From contig NC_065873.1 in assembly GCF_933775445.1 (NCBI RefSeq), forward strand, positions 28,148,001-28,212,000: a stretch of 64,000 nucleotides of DNA. The letters are read 5' to 3'. The notes beneath the pieces are model-generated. The model saw nothing but the letters and a program-made list of their open reading frames with translations. It ran no database searches and was not told where the DNA came from. Below, piece by piece: positions 48,585 through 61,574 of the stretch (the first letter of the stretch is position 1; every line of letters starts with the position of its first letter). The DNA is from Argentina anserina. Its lineage: Eukaryota > Streptophyta > Magnoliopsida > Rosales > Rosaceae. A program made the position numbers and the translations under genes.

Positions 48585-51093
48585 ATGGAAGTTCTGCCGC
48601 CGGCGGAGGTGCCTGAAACTCCCAACAACAACAAGGCGGCCGTCCTCGCCTACCCCGCCGCGGCGGCACAAGTTAATGCACAGTCTTTCCTACAACTCGC
48701 CATGTACCCTATTACTCTAAAGGTCTGTACTTCCATAACATCTTTTTTAGCCGGATGATGAAACACTTAGCTAACTTCACAAATGCTATGCTTTACAAAT
48801 ATTAGCATGATTATCGTGATCTTATGATGGATGATCATTCGTATACGTTTTGCAGTTTGAGGAGGTGTTTTACAAAGTGAACATGGAGCATAAAGCTGGA
48901 CTAGTACCGTGGCCCAGTAGTAGTAACAAGCCATCTTCGGAGAAAAACATACTGAACGGAATATCAGGTCTGGTTTGCCCCGGAGAGATACTAGCCATGC
49001 TAGGTCCCTCCGGTAGTGGCAAAACCACTCTTCTCACAGCTCTTGGCGGTCGCCTCCACGGCAAGCTCTCCGGCAAAATCACCTACAACTCCCAGCCATT
49101 CTGCGGTGCCATCAAACGGAGAACAGGGTTCGTAGCACAGGATGATGTACTATACCCTCACCTCACCGTGACCGAGACTCTCGTCTTCACCGCCCTTCTC
49201 AGGCTTCCCAACACCTTAACGCGCGATGAGAAAGTGCAGCACGTGGAGCACGTGATCAGCGAGCTCGGGCTAAGCCGATGTCGGAGCAGCATGATCGGGG
49301 GCCCACTGTTTAGGGGAATATCAGGTGGGGAGAAGAAGAGGGTGAGTATTGGACAAGAGATGCTGATAAACCCGAGCTTGCTTTTGCTTGATGAGCCCAC
49401 GTCGGGTTTGGACTCCACTACGGCTCAAAGGATTCTGACCACCGTCAAGAGGCTTGCAAGTGGGGGCCGGACCGTCGTCACCACCATCCATCAGCCATCG
49501 AGCCGCCTCTACCACATGTTTGATAAGCTCGTCTTGCTTTCCGAGGGTTACCCCGTTTACTATGGCCCTGCTTCTGCTGCTCTTGAATATTTTTCCTCGA
49601 TTGGTTTCTCCACGTCTTTGCCTAATGTCAATCCAGCTGATCTCTTGCTCGATCTTGCTAACGGTAGGTAACTCATTGGGAAAGTTAGCCGCGTATATGA
49701 GTTAATTGGGAAAGAGAATAGGGTTACGTAAAAGATGTATGCATAAGCGTACTTGAGATTTAATTATTGACTATTGTGACCAAAATTTAGATGTTAAATA
49801 AGATCAAATTAAGAAACTAATTAAAGAATTTAAAGTAATCCTAAACAGTAGCTAAGCACGACGTTTGGCTACATAGTTATGTTGTACATAGGTACATAGT
49901 AATTAGGTCATACCTAATTAGTGCATTAAATTTTCGATATGTTATCTAACGAGATACTCGATCATACAGGAATTGCTCCCGATTCGAAACTTGCCTCTGA
50001 TCATCAACAACGTGAGAACATGGAACAGGATCAGAAGACAGTGAGAAAAGATCTCGTTTCTGCCTACGACAAAAACATTTCCACAAGATTGAAAGCTGAG
50101 CTCTGCGGTGCTGGTTTGGAGGCTAACAACGTCTTCAATTACATCAAAGAAGCTTCTTCTGCAAGTAAATATATCAACCAGCCAAATCACATCCTTTTGA
50201 TTGAACTATCAATGCATCAATTTTGCTAATTAGTTATCGGAAAATCTTGTGCAGGACACGATCAACATCACGAACATTATTGGTGTACAAGCTGGTGGCA
50301 CCAGTTCAAGGTACTGCTTCAGAGAGGAATAAGGGAACGACGTTTCGAAGCATTCAACAGGCTAAGAATTTTTCAAGTCCTAAGCGTCGCCATACTCGGT
50401 GGACTCCTATGGTGGCAGACCCCTTCCTCCCACATCGAAGATCGAATCGCCTTGCTCTTCTTCTTCTCTGTCTTCTGGGGCTTTTACCCCCTCTACAACG
50501 CAGTCTTCACATTCCCACAAGAAAGAAGAATGCTGATAAAAGAAAGATCTTCCGGCATGTACCGCCTTTCTTCCTACTTCCTAGCCAGAACAGTCGGAGA
50601 TCTACCACTGGAACTTGCACTCCCCACCGCATTCGTGTTGATAATATACTGGATGGGTGGACTCAAACCCGACCCATTTACATTTATTCTGTCTCTGCTT
50701 GTTGTTCTCTACAACGTCCTCGTGTCCCAGAGCCTCGGGTTGGCTATCGGAGCCATTCTCATGGACATAAAGCAAGCCACCACTTTGGCTTCGGTTACAA
50801 CCCTTGTTTTCCTCATCGCCGGAGGCTACTACGTTCAACAAATTCCTCCTTTCATAGTGTGGCTAAAGTACTTGAGCTATAGCTTCTACTGCTACAAGCT
50901 TCTTCTCGGGGTTCAATATCGGGAAGACGATTACTACGAGTGCTCGAAAGGAGTGTTGTGCCGAGTTGGGGACTTGCCTGCCGTGAAGTCAATGGGAGAT
51001 CTGAACAACTTGTGGATAGATGTCTCCATCCTCGCCCTGATGTTACTAGGCTACCGACTCATTGCTTATCTCGCTTTGCATCGAGTCCGTTAG
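48585..51093 (+). CDS. ABCG14: ABCG half-transporter, ABCG14 type (cytokinin export clade)
   Basis: Four exons: 48585-48722, 48856-49663, 49970-50164 and 50255-51093, giving 659 aa against about 648 for Arabidopsis ABCG14. The nucleotide-binding domain comes first, as in ABCG proteins: Walker A GPSGSGKT near residues 96-103, signature ISGGE near 201-205, Walker B LLLLDEP near 221-227, and the H-loop TTIHQPSSR. The ABC2 membrane domain follows ([55 protein letters not shown]) with six predicted helices. Half-transporters work as dimers. ABCG14 of Arabidopsis sends root cytokinins to the shoot, and orthology is inferred from near-continuous similarity over both domains. Exon 4 joins exon 3 in phase at codon AGA. 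Confidence 0.93.
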
Positions 51094-52227
51094 CTAATTA
51101 GTAAGGACTTCCACTTCAAACCATTACCGGAGATCGCGCCAGTCTGAAGATTTTTTTTCCTACCTTCTTCAACTTATCATCGTCTCAACATCGGCAGCTC
51201 AACGACAAATAATTCATTAATAAGATCTTGTACTTGATTAATTAGCTAGCTAGCAGAAAATAATGTAAGCGGTGTAATGGTAATCAAGTTTTTGAGCCAT
51301 ATATATCCTTATGACCGATTATTACTTATTAGAGCTATATATATGACTGTAGCTTTATATATATTGATTAATCAGGTATACTGACTTGAAGGTTTTCCAA
51401 TCTTAATTATTCCTATTATCCTATACAATAAGAGGAAAGACCTAAAGAAAACATATTATCTTTTAATATATATCTGCATCAAAACAAGTTGAAGTATTAG
51501 TGATCGCAATGCACCCATTTGATTTGTTCCTTGCGATGAACAAAACTTCCATTTTTTCTTTGATTGTACAAAAAGATTTCTGAAACAATGAAATTTACGT
51601 CATACAAATTAACAGAAATTCAAGTGTCGATGATGAGGTCGATCAGATGATAGATCAGACACCATTAAGTTCTTTGTATTTGTCATACAAGTGTGTATTA
51701 CATGAGTTTCCATAAAATAAATAGGGAAAAAAAGAACCTTATTAACCATAAGCCGGAACAAAAAAGACAGACTCGCGGTCGTAGTTGTGGTTGTTCAAAC
51801 TTAAAATAGGGATTGAAAACAACACAATGGAGGAGGAGGAGGAGGAGGAGGAGGGCCACATGGTGTGTGCCTGCAGTGTGGAATTACAGAAGAGAAAGGG
51901 CATGTGATTTCCTACTTTGTGGCTTAGTGGAAAACCCACACCATAATGTATTATCGGAGCAATATTATTGTGAGAGAGACAAGATTTCTTCGTTATTTCT
52001 TGTCTCATCCTTGTAATTTACAAATAAAGAAATGTAAAGAAAGATACTTCAAAGGATACAATTATATATAAACGATAAGAAAACAAAAAGGAAAAACCCT
52101 ACCATGATTAAGTCTTTGCTAACTAAAGACTAAATGAAAGAGTGAAATAAACCTTAGAAGCAAAACTTCTTAAGGAGTGTTAGTTCAAATCTACCATCCC
52201 TCTACCATCAAAAGGGTACATAAAAAG
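51094..52227. other. 3' flank of the ABCG14-type gene and intergenic DNA
   Basis: About 1.1 kb of AT-rich DNA with no gene recognised. A (GGA)n tract lies at about 51830-51853. Open frames overlapping it are low-complexity artefacts. Confidence 0.5.
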
Positions 52228-52635
52228 GGAAAATACTTGTGTTAATACCAGTATGGACGTGTGCGTCCAAACTCCTCTTAAATCTATACTTTTGATAGTG
52301 CTAATCTAATTTTTTTAACCGTTTAAAAGTGTTTTTAATCAATAAATATCACTTTTATAAAAAAATCAATGTAAATAAATATCGTTTGCTTAACCGATTG
52401 TATCAAACAAACGGATGACTGATTATGAGACTACTAACTTTCACTGTGACTATTCATTAGTTTGATATAATCGATTTAGTAAACAATTTTATTTTAATTC
52501 ATAATTTACAGAAATGATTTTTATTGATCGATTGAACTTTTAAATAGTTAAAAAATTGAAATCACATTAGTAAAAGTATAAAAATAATAGAAGGTATATA
52601 CACATCCATATTAGTATAGACACAAAGTATTTTTC
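52228..52635. mobile_element. Fold-back MITE with near-complete hairpin
   Basis: The left end GGAAAATACTTGTG (52228-52241) mirrors the right end CACAAAGTATTTTTC (52621-52635). The inverted similarity continues for about 190 bp on each side almost to the centre (about 52430), including TTAATCAATAAA against TTTTTATTGATCGA and CGATTGTATCAAAC against GTTTGATATAATCG. Flanks CATAAAAAG and TATAAAAAA match at 7 of 9 positions, compatible with a 9-bp Mutator-type duplication. There is no coding capacity. Confidence 0.75.
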
Positions 52636-53077
52636 TATAAAAAAATTGCAGGAATTTTTGTAGTGTCACAGTGACATTTAAAATACACATAATCGATTAT
52701 CACAAAACTAGGTCGGTTAACTACGTAAAGACTATAGTTTGTGCACCTAGAGAGCAGAGAACTAGTTTGACTCTTTAAACAGTAGAGACTATAGAGTATA
52801 GACGAGCTACTATCATTGAGTCTTAGAGGGACTATAAAATAGGAAATAGTAGAGGCTTAAAAAAAACAAAAATACAGCGGGAAAAAGACAAACAGTGACG
52901 GATAATGTCAGTCCAAACGGAGCCCAATGGGCAAAGTGATCCAAAGCCCAATCTCTCTCTGCGTGAGAACGACAGGTCGTTTTTCTTACTCTCTTTCAGA
53001 CTATAAAAAAGAGAGTAGAGGTGTTGAAAGACGGTCGTTGGTGTGTATTTGTTTCTGCAAAACCCTAGAAGCGAGAG
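52636..53077 (+). promoter_or_regulatory. SmD3 promoter and leader: GCCCAAT elements, TATA box, telo-box
   Basis: AGCCCAATGGGC (52921-52932) and AGCCCAAT (52945-52952) contain the GCCCA/TGGGC core of site II elements. TATAAAAA is at 53002-53009, and AAACCCTAG, a telo-box, is at 53060-53068 just before the ATG at 53078. In plants this combination marks housekeeping genes for translation and RNA processing, which fits a core splicing protein. Confidence 0.65.
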
Positions 53078-53240
53078 ATGAGCAGAAGCTTGGGAATTCC
53101 GGTGAAGCTTCTTCACGAGGCTTCAGGGCACATCGTGACGGTGGAGCTCAAGAGCGGCGAGCTTTACAGAGGAAGCATGATCGAGTGCGAGGACAACTGG
53201 AACTGTCAGCTCGAAAGCATCACCTACACCGCCAAGGTCT

Positions 53241-53272
<32 letters not shown>

Positions 53273-54413
53273 ATTCTTTGATTTTGATTCTTCCTTGATT
53301 TCATTATTAGGTTTTGTAATTTTAGCTGGTAATGCATTCTCTGCGGCCATCTAAAACCCTAGATTTCGTCTAAACCCCTAATCTGAATCTGAGAATTTGA
53401 GCTTCTAGATTCGCGAATTGAAACACTGGAATTGTTAGAAATCAAATGTGTGCTAGTATTTAGTGAGGTAATGTTAGTGGAAGATTTGCAATGGCCTTGA
53501 AATCGAGTGATTTAAGGTCGAAAGCGGTTTAATGTTGGCATTTCGGTCCGGTGATGTTAATGTATGGCTTGCATTTGGATCAAATGGCTAAAGATTTATC
53601 TGGGCTTTTGTGTCCATGTTCGAGGTTGTGCGAATAGCTTAGTCAGCTCAGAGTTTCAGTTTGGTTGCTTTAGTTGTTTAAGGAGTTCTGTTTTCGAAGC
53701 TCAAATGGTGGTTGCTAACTTTAAGTATGTTCTTCTGCAGGATGGGAAGGTTTCACAGCTTGAGCATGTTTTCATTCGAGGGAGCAAAGTGAGGTATGTA
53801 CATCCTTTATTGTTTTGACATGCTTATTTGTGTTTCCTTTGTTCAAGTACTCTTGCTGCTCCAAATTGACTGTTATTCTGACACTACTGTGAATTTTCAT
53901 CTAGGTTTATGGTCATCCCGGACATGCTGAAGAATGCTCCAATGTTTAAACGTCTAGATGCTAGAATCAAGGTAACTTTTATTCACACTGATGATTGATA
54001 TCTCCTTGTACGAACAGATTAAAGTTTTTGATGTCTGACCTTTTGCTTGTAATCTTGAAGGGCAAGGGTGCTTCACTTGGAGTTGGCCGAGGTAGAGCTG
54101 TTGCAATGCGGTCTAAAGTAAGTGATCTCATCTGTTTTAAATCTTACGTAGTTCCTTTTTAAGAGGTTATATTTAAGCATAATGATGATCTGTGGATAAC
54201 TAGTACTCTCGTTCCAAATTTCTTATTCCTGTTGTCGCGCATGAGGTGTCGAGACAATGATTGCAATATCTGGAAAACTAAAGTTTCATAATTTTTTGTT
54301 TGCTTGACACAATAGTACTGGCCTTGGCTTGACTAAAAAAACACGTTTTGCAGGCTCAGGCTGCTGGTCGTGGAACCACTGGTAGAGGAGCTGTGCCACC
54401 GGTACGGAGGTAA
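53078..54413 (+). CDS. SMD3: Small nuclear ribonucleoprotein SmD3
   Basis: Five exons: 53078-53236, 53741-53793, 53905-53971, 54061-54117 and 54354-54413, giving 131 aa, the usual plant SmD3 length. The Sm1 motif ([20 protein letters not shown]) and Sm2 motif ([19 protein letters not shown]) form the Sm fold, followed by a basic Arg/Gly tail ([28 protein letters not shown]) that is typically methylated on arginine. SmD3 is one of seven proteins in the ring around U1, U2, U4 and U5 snRNAs. Phases agree at every junction. A (CT)n tract begins a few bases after the exon 1 donor (about 53239-53271). Confidence 0.96.
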
Positions 54414-55000
54414 TCAAGCAACACCATTGCAGAGTCGCTTCCATATGTGCCTATAACGGGTGTAAAAGAATAGCTTCTTTGTTTGTGAGGAGAAATTTGA
54501 GAACGAATTGTATGGTCTACAGGCTGATCTCTTTATGTATGCATGATTTGGATGCCAAATCTTCTTTTGACTGTACTGTACTATGTAGTTTCTATTGTTA
54601 ATGTTAATGTAATAGCGAGATTTTATCAGTGTTTAGTTCCCCATCTTGCTTTTTACGGTAGTTTACTGACTTTGTTCTGCTATCCCTTCAAAGCTTTGTT
54701 TTTTTTTTCCTTCAAACTCAATATGGAACAATTTGATCTCTTGATCTTCAGGATGGTGTTCAGCATTATCAATTACTCTTGAATTCAAGATTCAGCTATG
54801 GTATTGTAAAATGATGGAAATGCTTAGTGTGGAGATAAAACCGTAAAACTGTAAAAGAGTGGTATGGTATTGTAAACAAAGAAGTGCGCTCCATTTGATT
54901 TATTGGAACAGTTTTAAGTGATACACGTAGAGATGTAAAGGGTATAATCTGAACGCATGGGAAGACAGGTTCCCTTTAAGACTTGTAACATGTTATAAGA
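54414..55000. other. Shared 3' region between convergent SmD3 and BTB genes
   Basis: About 590 bp between two convergent stops. An open frame at 54543-54782 is hydrophobic and AT-rich and has no family match. The 3' UTRs of both genes are expected here. Confidence 0.5.
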
Positions 55001-58000
55001 TTAGTGGAAGTAGCCATATAGTTCTAAAAAGCAAATGCAGAAATTCCAGGGGTTTGAATCATCCATTGTCGGACCAGTCAGAACCACCCTGAAAAATCTG
55101 AAGGGAAGTAGAGCATTTGGTCCGGTAACTGGCCATGATGCAAACTGCCCAGGCTTGCATATGGTTTGGTCATTTTCATGCACTCTCAGATTTGTCCATG
55201 TCTTCCCATCCAGAGACCCCTGAAATATATAGAAATGCATGAGAACCCCTCACAAGCAATTGTAGTCATCTAAGTAAATTAAACAAGATAGCTCTATATG
55301 GACCACATTAAAGTGATCTTTACCTGGAAATTCCAATATCTCATGTATGCTCTGGAACCATCATGTCTCAAGGTGTAGTAGTTGCAAATAAGCTGTTAAA
55401 ACCAAAATCAGTGTATCAGAATGTTGATTAAAAACATGATTATACCTCCAACGATTCTGAAATACAAACGATTACATCACAGACAAGACGCTAATCCAAA
55501 TGCTACTGTTCTAATTTTCACTGACAGTAGTGGAACGCAGAGTATTATTCAGTCATATAGTTAGGTAATGCTTCTCTAATTGACAATAACTTATCTTTAT
55601 TCCTTTTGTGAACTCAAACTAACTTATATCCTGAAAATGATGCAGATTAAACAGCTAAAGATATAGAAATACCTGATGATCTACACCAATGTCAACCATC
55701 CACCATGTGGTATTCCGCCCATCTTCGATCTGTGGCCCGGTGAAGGAAGTTCCCTGATGTGGCCAATGTAATATTAAATCTTTAGTAGAGAAGCTCACAG
55801 CTGTACCTTAATATAACATTTCAATTTACCATACCTGGTAAGTTCTTGAGACCAAAACCTTCGGATCAGTGAACCTAGAAGGGGGACTGCTAGCTGTGAT
55901 TGTAATTCTCTGAAACATGCAAATTTATAAAGGATGAGCAGCAGCGTTAAGTGGTCAATACAATAAAAAGTTATATAAAAAAACAAAAAGCTGAAGAGAA
56001 GTTAGAATACCTTTGCCAGAACAGGATTAACCCACTGATGTTCTCCATATGATGTGCCTGCAAAGTACAAGACTCCATTGCTGTCCCCATCACATATATA
56101 CTGGAGCTCCTTATAACTAGATCGTCTATGCTGGATTCTCAGCCTACAAAATAAAACCATGCATATAAACAAGTGCTTAAAGTACACATTAACCAATTTT
56201 ATCTTATTTTCAAATAGACATCAGGAATGCTAAGTGTTTCCAGGCTGAGTGCAATAATATATTGCAGTAAATTCATTTGACGATGGACCAAAGAACATGA
56301 GAATTATGTAATTACAATATTTATGACTTAGATCAGCTACTAACTCCACCTTAACTAGAATATAAAACTATATACATAAATTGAGTGAAGAAACAGAGGG
56401 CTATACAGTTGCAAGGGTTCCACCTTTAGAAGTTCATCTTTGATCACTAATATATAGAAAGAAAAACAAACTTGAACAGATGTGTAACGCCTTGATAGCT
56501 GACTGCCTGATGTGCAAAGATATATTGTCCACTTTTGGTTCAAACCCCTAACTTAAGAAAGTAGGAGATTGGTACTTCTGTATCCTTTCCTTTTTTCAGC
56601 AACCATATATCCAATTTAGTTTGCAGTAATCCACTTATAGTGAACATAAAATACATGAACTTGAGAAAAAAATTAATAATGCTCACTTGTGCTCGTTTTC
56701 TGGTCTTGTCAATCCATGCTTAATATAATTGATGGCCTCCTGGATCTGTGATAACAGTACAAGAAGATAAATATTAGAAATAGAATCACGATTTGAGCTT
56801 CATTTATGTCAAAAATTTGTGTAAAATTAAAGATCAACTCACATGGCTATTGAAAAGGGACATATGTCTGCTAATGTTGCTCTTCTCTAACTGCATTTGC
56901 ATGTTCGTTAGCCACAGAATTGTATTTCTTCAATCAATGTATTCGCAAATAAACTAAGATTTTCTGAGAATGTAACTCTACATACCTTCTCAAGCAAGGA
57001 CAAAGGCAGCAACACAAATCGAACGTGTGGTAGAAGGTCATGGACTGTCTCCATCCTATCCCCAAAAAGAGCTTCTGCGGTTGAACATGTCATCATCTCA
57101 TTCACCGCCTCCCATCCACACACTTCCTTTGCTTTTGCACCCCACATTAAGATTGCATTAAGAACCTTCTCTTCTGATGTTACAGTCAAATCTGGATGCT
57201 GCAGTAGCATAGCCTACCATTAGAGAATACTCCAATAGAAGATACAGACGTACCAACTTCTAGATTTTCCCCTCAACTCCGTAGGATGTTTTAAGAACTT
57301 GAAGCCACAACTAGTTTTGGTCAATTGTACGATTATAAAACCAACCCCACTTAGTTAAAAGTCAATACAAAGCAATTAATAGTATTTATACAGACAACAA
57401 GAACATCAATAGAAAGGAATGCAAGAAAAAAAAGTTGTGAACTCCCCCAAGAAACCAACAAGGTGAACCTCATTTTCTCTCAAAAATCTTCTAAACATAT
57501 GAATACTGTAGGGCACATTATGGTGGCTAAAGATAAGATATCTTATATACTGCCTCTTAACGTGGTATAGTAGTCTTAAGTCTCAAAGATAAGTGTTTAT
57601 GAAGGTGACTTAAAAATAGTGACAGCTCACCTGAATAATTTTTCTAAAGGTCGCCTTGTCTAAGAAAACAAAGTCAATGCTTGCAGTTGTGCAATAGTCA
57701 AAGTGCATAGAAAAGTTCGTCTCACAAGTTTCTTCAATAAGTTGGCATGAGGGAATTGATGAAATCACTTGAAGCATCAGACAGACCGTGTCCTGTAACA
57801 GAAGTCGACAGTTAGCATAAAAGAAAATAGCCCAATACTTTGCCAAAAAGTCTGCTTCCGTGTCGTTTAAACTTGTGATTAATAGAAAAACTGTTGTTGA
57901 ATGACCTTCTTCCACTAGAACTCCATCCCTGCATATAATGTGCACATGAGAGTATCAATATCTCTATAATTCATTATCATTAAACGGATCTCTGCTTTTG

Positions 58001-58495
58001 TTTTCAGAAGTCAGAAGTCCAAAACCGCAAGTCACTTCTCCGTTCTTTTATTCAAATTACGCAAGTTGCATACTGTAAAGATGATAAAAGATAGCCATGA
58101 TTTGAAATACATACATAGACTAAACTTTGTTGAAAGGTAAAGAGTACTAAACTACCTCTGATAGGCATTCTAAAAGCGTTTTGCAGCATTCCTGATGAAG
58201 GAGAGTGACTCCAAATTGATCAGCCAACAGGAAAAGTTGGAGTAACAAGTCACCCGAATCCATGGTAGCTTCAAAATTGAGTTCCCCACTATACATGAAC
58301 ACAAGCAAAGCCTGAAATGCTTCTGGTGATATGTCTCTCAAAAGAACCTCTGAGGAAATTGTTTCACACATTCCATTTGTGAACATCTGCACAATGCAAC
58401 ATCTGTCTCTTATCTTCACTCTAAAAAGTGTAGAAATAACAAAGAAGCAGACCCAAAATGCCTATGTGACAGGAATAAGGGCATATAGAACAGGA

Positions 58496-58549
<54 letters not shown>

Positions 58550-59939
58550 CAGACAAAATGGTGGGTATCCTAACCTTTGCAAATGGAAGACTCCATAAAC
58601 TCAGAATAATTTTATGTGACTGGGCAATCAGACCATGACCATCAATATAGATGTTAACATCACTGTACTTGCTCGTGGAATGCAACTGTCTAAGCTTCAG
58701 GACATCAATGGGAACCCCAAACGGGAAGGCTGTCCAACACTGTGGCCTACTGCATGTGTATGATAGTTCCACACATTTGCCGGAGTCAAACAACTTTTTA
58801 TTTAGCTTAAATCTTTCCATGGATTCCTCGCATTGCTTCACTAATGAATTCACTTCAAACTGTAAGGCTACAGTCTTCAAGGAACTAAGGTGTGATTCTG
58901 GAATCTATATTAAAACAACACAAACGATACCAAATTAAGCAAACCAGTCAATTGTCGAATAGTAAAAGTAATGTGCAATTTACATGATGAGCATTTATAG
59001 CAAATATTATACATTTTTCCTGTATGTATATATCCATGAAAGTTGCTCTATATTTTTGAGACTCAATAGTACATATTATTTCACTATGCAAGTATCTGAG
59101 GTTGTAACAAAAAACAAAAAAGAATCTGCAGTAGGAAGATGGTATACCTGGGTTCGCCCTGTATATATATATTCAAGTAGAGCATGAAGGACAGGATAAT
59201 CTATCCCCTTTAGCTGGATAACATCTTCTGAAGATATAGGGAAATTCCCAGTTGCTGCCAAGATAGGCTTGTGAGCTGGTACAGGCCTTTCCTCAGGGCC
59301 AACAACGAAAAGAATATCAGACAGTTCCCAGCTTTCAAGAAAATTTTCAAGCCCCCATTTATCATAACCAGTTCGTTCATCCGCCAACTCCTCTTCCCCA
59401 GCTTCCTCATGCATGCAGTCCTTGCAATCCAAATTCTTCCACAATGATATATGATTCTGAGTAAGTGGTAATACGCTGACATTTCTATACCCCACATGTT
59501 TATCCCAGCTACTAAGCCCAATATAACGAACACTACAATTCGGATTGGCATCCAGCCACTGAAAGACAAGATTCTGAAAAGGGTATCTTCCCTTGCCAAT
59601 ACTGATCAAACCATCACAGATACTGATCCAATAGCTCTGAAATGCAGAAGAAGAACAAAGACCAACACCCTCCACATCCACCACAGTTTTCCCATCCACC
59701 TCAATTTTCAACCGCCTATTCCTATGACTACCCAAAATAACAGTATAGTGAGGACTATTGTCTTTCTTGTAATGATAGTGCTGGCTTCCCACGTTCTCCC
59801 GGAACACCAGTGTCACATCATTGTGAGCAAACGCTTCAAAAGCCACGCAGCCCCTCCCAGCTTCCCGAAACTTCAAATCATTCCGCCAAGCACACTCGAA
59901 AGGCGCCACCGTAAGGAACTTATTCTCTTTCTTCTCCAT
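55001..59939 (-). CDS. Double-BTB, BACK and discoidin (F5/8C) protein, At2g30600-like
   Basis: Twelve exons on the minus strand: 59148-59939, 58575-58904, 58156-58386, 57631-57792, 56986-57213, 56843-56890, 56687-56745, 56011-56143, 55835-55909, 55673-55753, 55324-55392 and 55001-55219. The product is 808 aa, essentially the length of Arabidopsis At2g30600. Domains: an N-terminal sugar-/ligand-binding-like region (1-200), BTB-1 (about 205-300, SDILFVVGPEERPVPAHKPI), BTB-2 (about 340-450, YSDVNIYIDGHGLIAQSHKI), BACK-like helices (about 452-580, HPDLTVTSEEKVLNAILMWG) and a C-terminal F5/8-type C domain (about 600-808, SLDGKTWTNLRVHENDQT, FRFFRVVLTGP). BTB-BACK proteins often act as cullin-3 substrate adaptors; the substrate is unknown. 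A donor-like ACAG|GTGAAA near 60554 may mark a 5' UTR exon. Confidence 0.92.
58499..58545. repeat. (TA)n microsatellite in intron 2 of the BTB gene
   Basis: About 23 uninterrupted TA units. Open frames running through it encode Tyr-Ile repeats and are artefacts. Confidence 0.95.
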
Positions 59940-61574
59940 CTTCCCTCCTTATCAGAAAGACACTCAATCTCAAAACAAACTGTGTCTATAGACTGACTAC
60001 ACTCACTATGGTAACCTCTGAAAAACACCAACAACTCCTTGCCTATATATAAATGACAAACTCATCAACCCAAAACGAAAAGCTTAGCTAAGTGAACAAA
60101 AAAAGTGATCTTTATGCTCCAACTCTATGGAAATCTAACCAAGTACGATTCAGTGAACCCAAGATGCAAGATTTAATGACAGAGAGACCAAAAAGCAGAC
60201 AGAAATTGCTAGAAGACGAGGACCCTCAACTTGCAAAGCAAATATCTGAAACCACTAAAACAAATGACAAAGATGAAACAAAGATCACTATCAATCCTAA
60301 CCACATTCTTATCCGAAGTGTTCCAAACTACACCATCAGATCAATACAACAAAATATCTCTAACTAAAACGTTATTCAGGCAGAAGAAAAGTCCCAATAA
60401 ACGACAAACGAGTGCCCATGACTTATGGATAATAACAACAAGCTACAACTCAGATATAGGATAATAACAGCTGCAAAATCAAATTCAAGATAAAAACGCA
60501 ATCAGAGATATTCAATGATAATGGAAAGTTTTCGTGGCAGGTATTATTTTTCACCTGTTTGAAGATTCATGGGTCCATTTCGGTCGGGGGCAACGAACCT
60601 GACCACAAGAAGAGAGATTTTTAAGCAAGTTGGAAGCAAGCAAAATTGATCGATGAACTGAACCTTCAAGAAGTTGATGTGTTTGATATTTGTGGTAATA
60701 TGTATGGATATATATTACTATTTTTGAGGTTAGTGATATTTACATGTCTGAACCAAAATCACAGAGATCAATTTTAGATTTTAAATACTAAAGAAGATAA
60801 ATGGAGAAAGTTTGTGGTGTAATGGAGGGTGTCGACTGCTCCTAGGTAGAAAAAGTTGGAAAATGGTGAGGAAAATTTATGAAAGATTTTGACAAGTTTA
60901 GTGATTTGACCGTATTTTAAAACACTTTTAATACCTGAAATATAAACAATTATATGACCTAACATATAAATGTCTAATTCTTAGTTAAATTACACACGGC
61001 TTTCTTCCACTCCAATTCTCCATCACAACTAAATCGTTCCTGAAAACTTTAACGATAAGAAGCTCTACATATGAAGCCGGCTAACTTGATAAGCTCATTT
61101 TGGTTGCATGAGAGTTAATAATGTAATTCTAATTTTAGTTATAAAAAAGAATCACAAACCCTTTTTTTCTCATATGAATTTAGTTATTTAGATATCATTA
61201 TCCCTCAACTTTGTTTTGGGCACACTCAACTGGTTGAGCTTGAGCTCTACGGTCAGGATCATGACCTTGCAATTTACAGAAAGCACCAAAAGTAGAAGTT
61301 TGTTGGTTAAAAATTTAACCGACTTTCAAATAGAGCTATATCTATTTTAGGCGATCTCACAGACCCGAAAAGCCCGCGAAATGCTTCTCACCATCAAACT
61401 CAAACATGCAGCACTTTGGAATCCGTGGCAATCGATCCCCTCACAATTCCAACAACCATAGCAAAACCCTAGCTGGTTTACTCCTACATCATACGTCGAT
61501 GCATTGAATAGGGTTTGAACTAGGCATTTTTTGGCGGTAAAATCAACATTTATGGGAGAAGTAGAACCAGGCCG
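59940..61574. other. Divergent intergenic region between BTB and U-box genes
   Basis: About 1.6 kb serving as the upstream region for both divergent genes. It may hold a short 5' UTR exon of the BTB gene (about 60554-60610, minus strand). A weak tRNA-like string near 61210-61265 is not a gene. Otherwise nothing is recognised. Confidence 0.5.

Noticed and set aside
57795..57945. Upstream extension of BTB exon 4 (open frame to 57945)
   Set aside because: Using the acceptor near 57925 breaks phase with exon 3 and adds residues absent from the family. The acceptor at 57793-57795 joins in phase and gives the expected protein.
58331..58880. Open frames through the TA microsatellite encoding Tyr-Ile repeats
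   Set aside because: They run across an intron of the BTB gene and consist of the repeat read-through.
61205..61280. tRNA/SINE-like string (CTCAACTGGTTGAGC followed by GATCATGACC)
   Set aside because: An A-box-like piece is present, but there is no proper B box, no cloverleaf and no poly-A tail or target duplication; at best a decayed SINE fragment.
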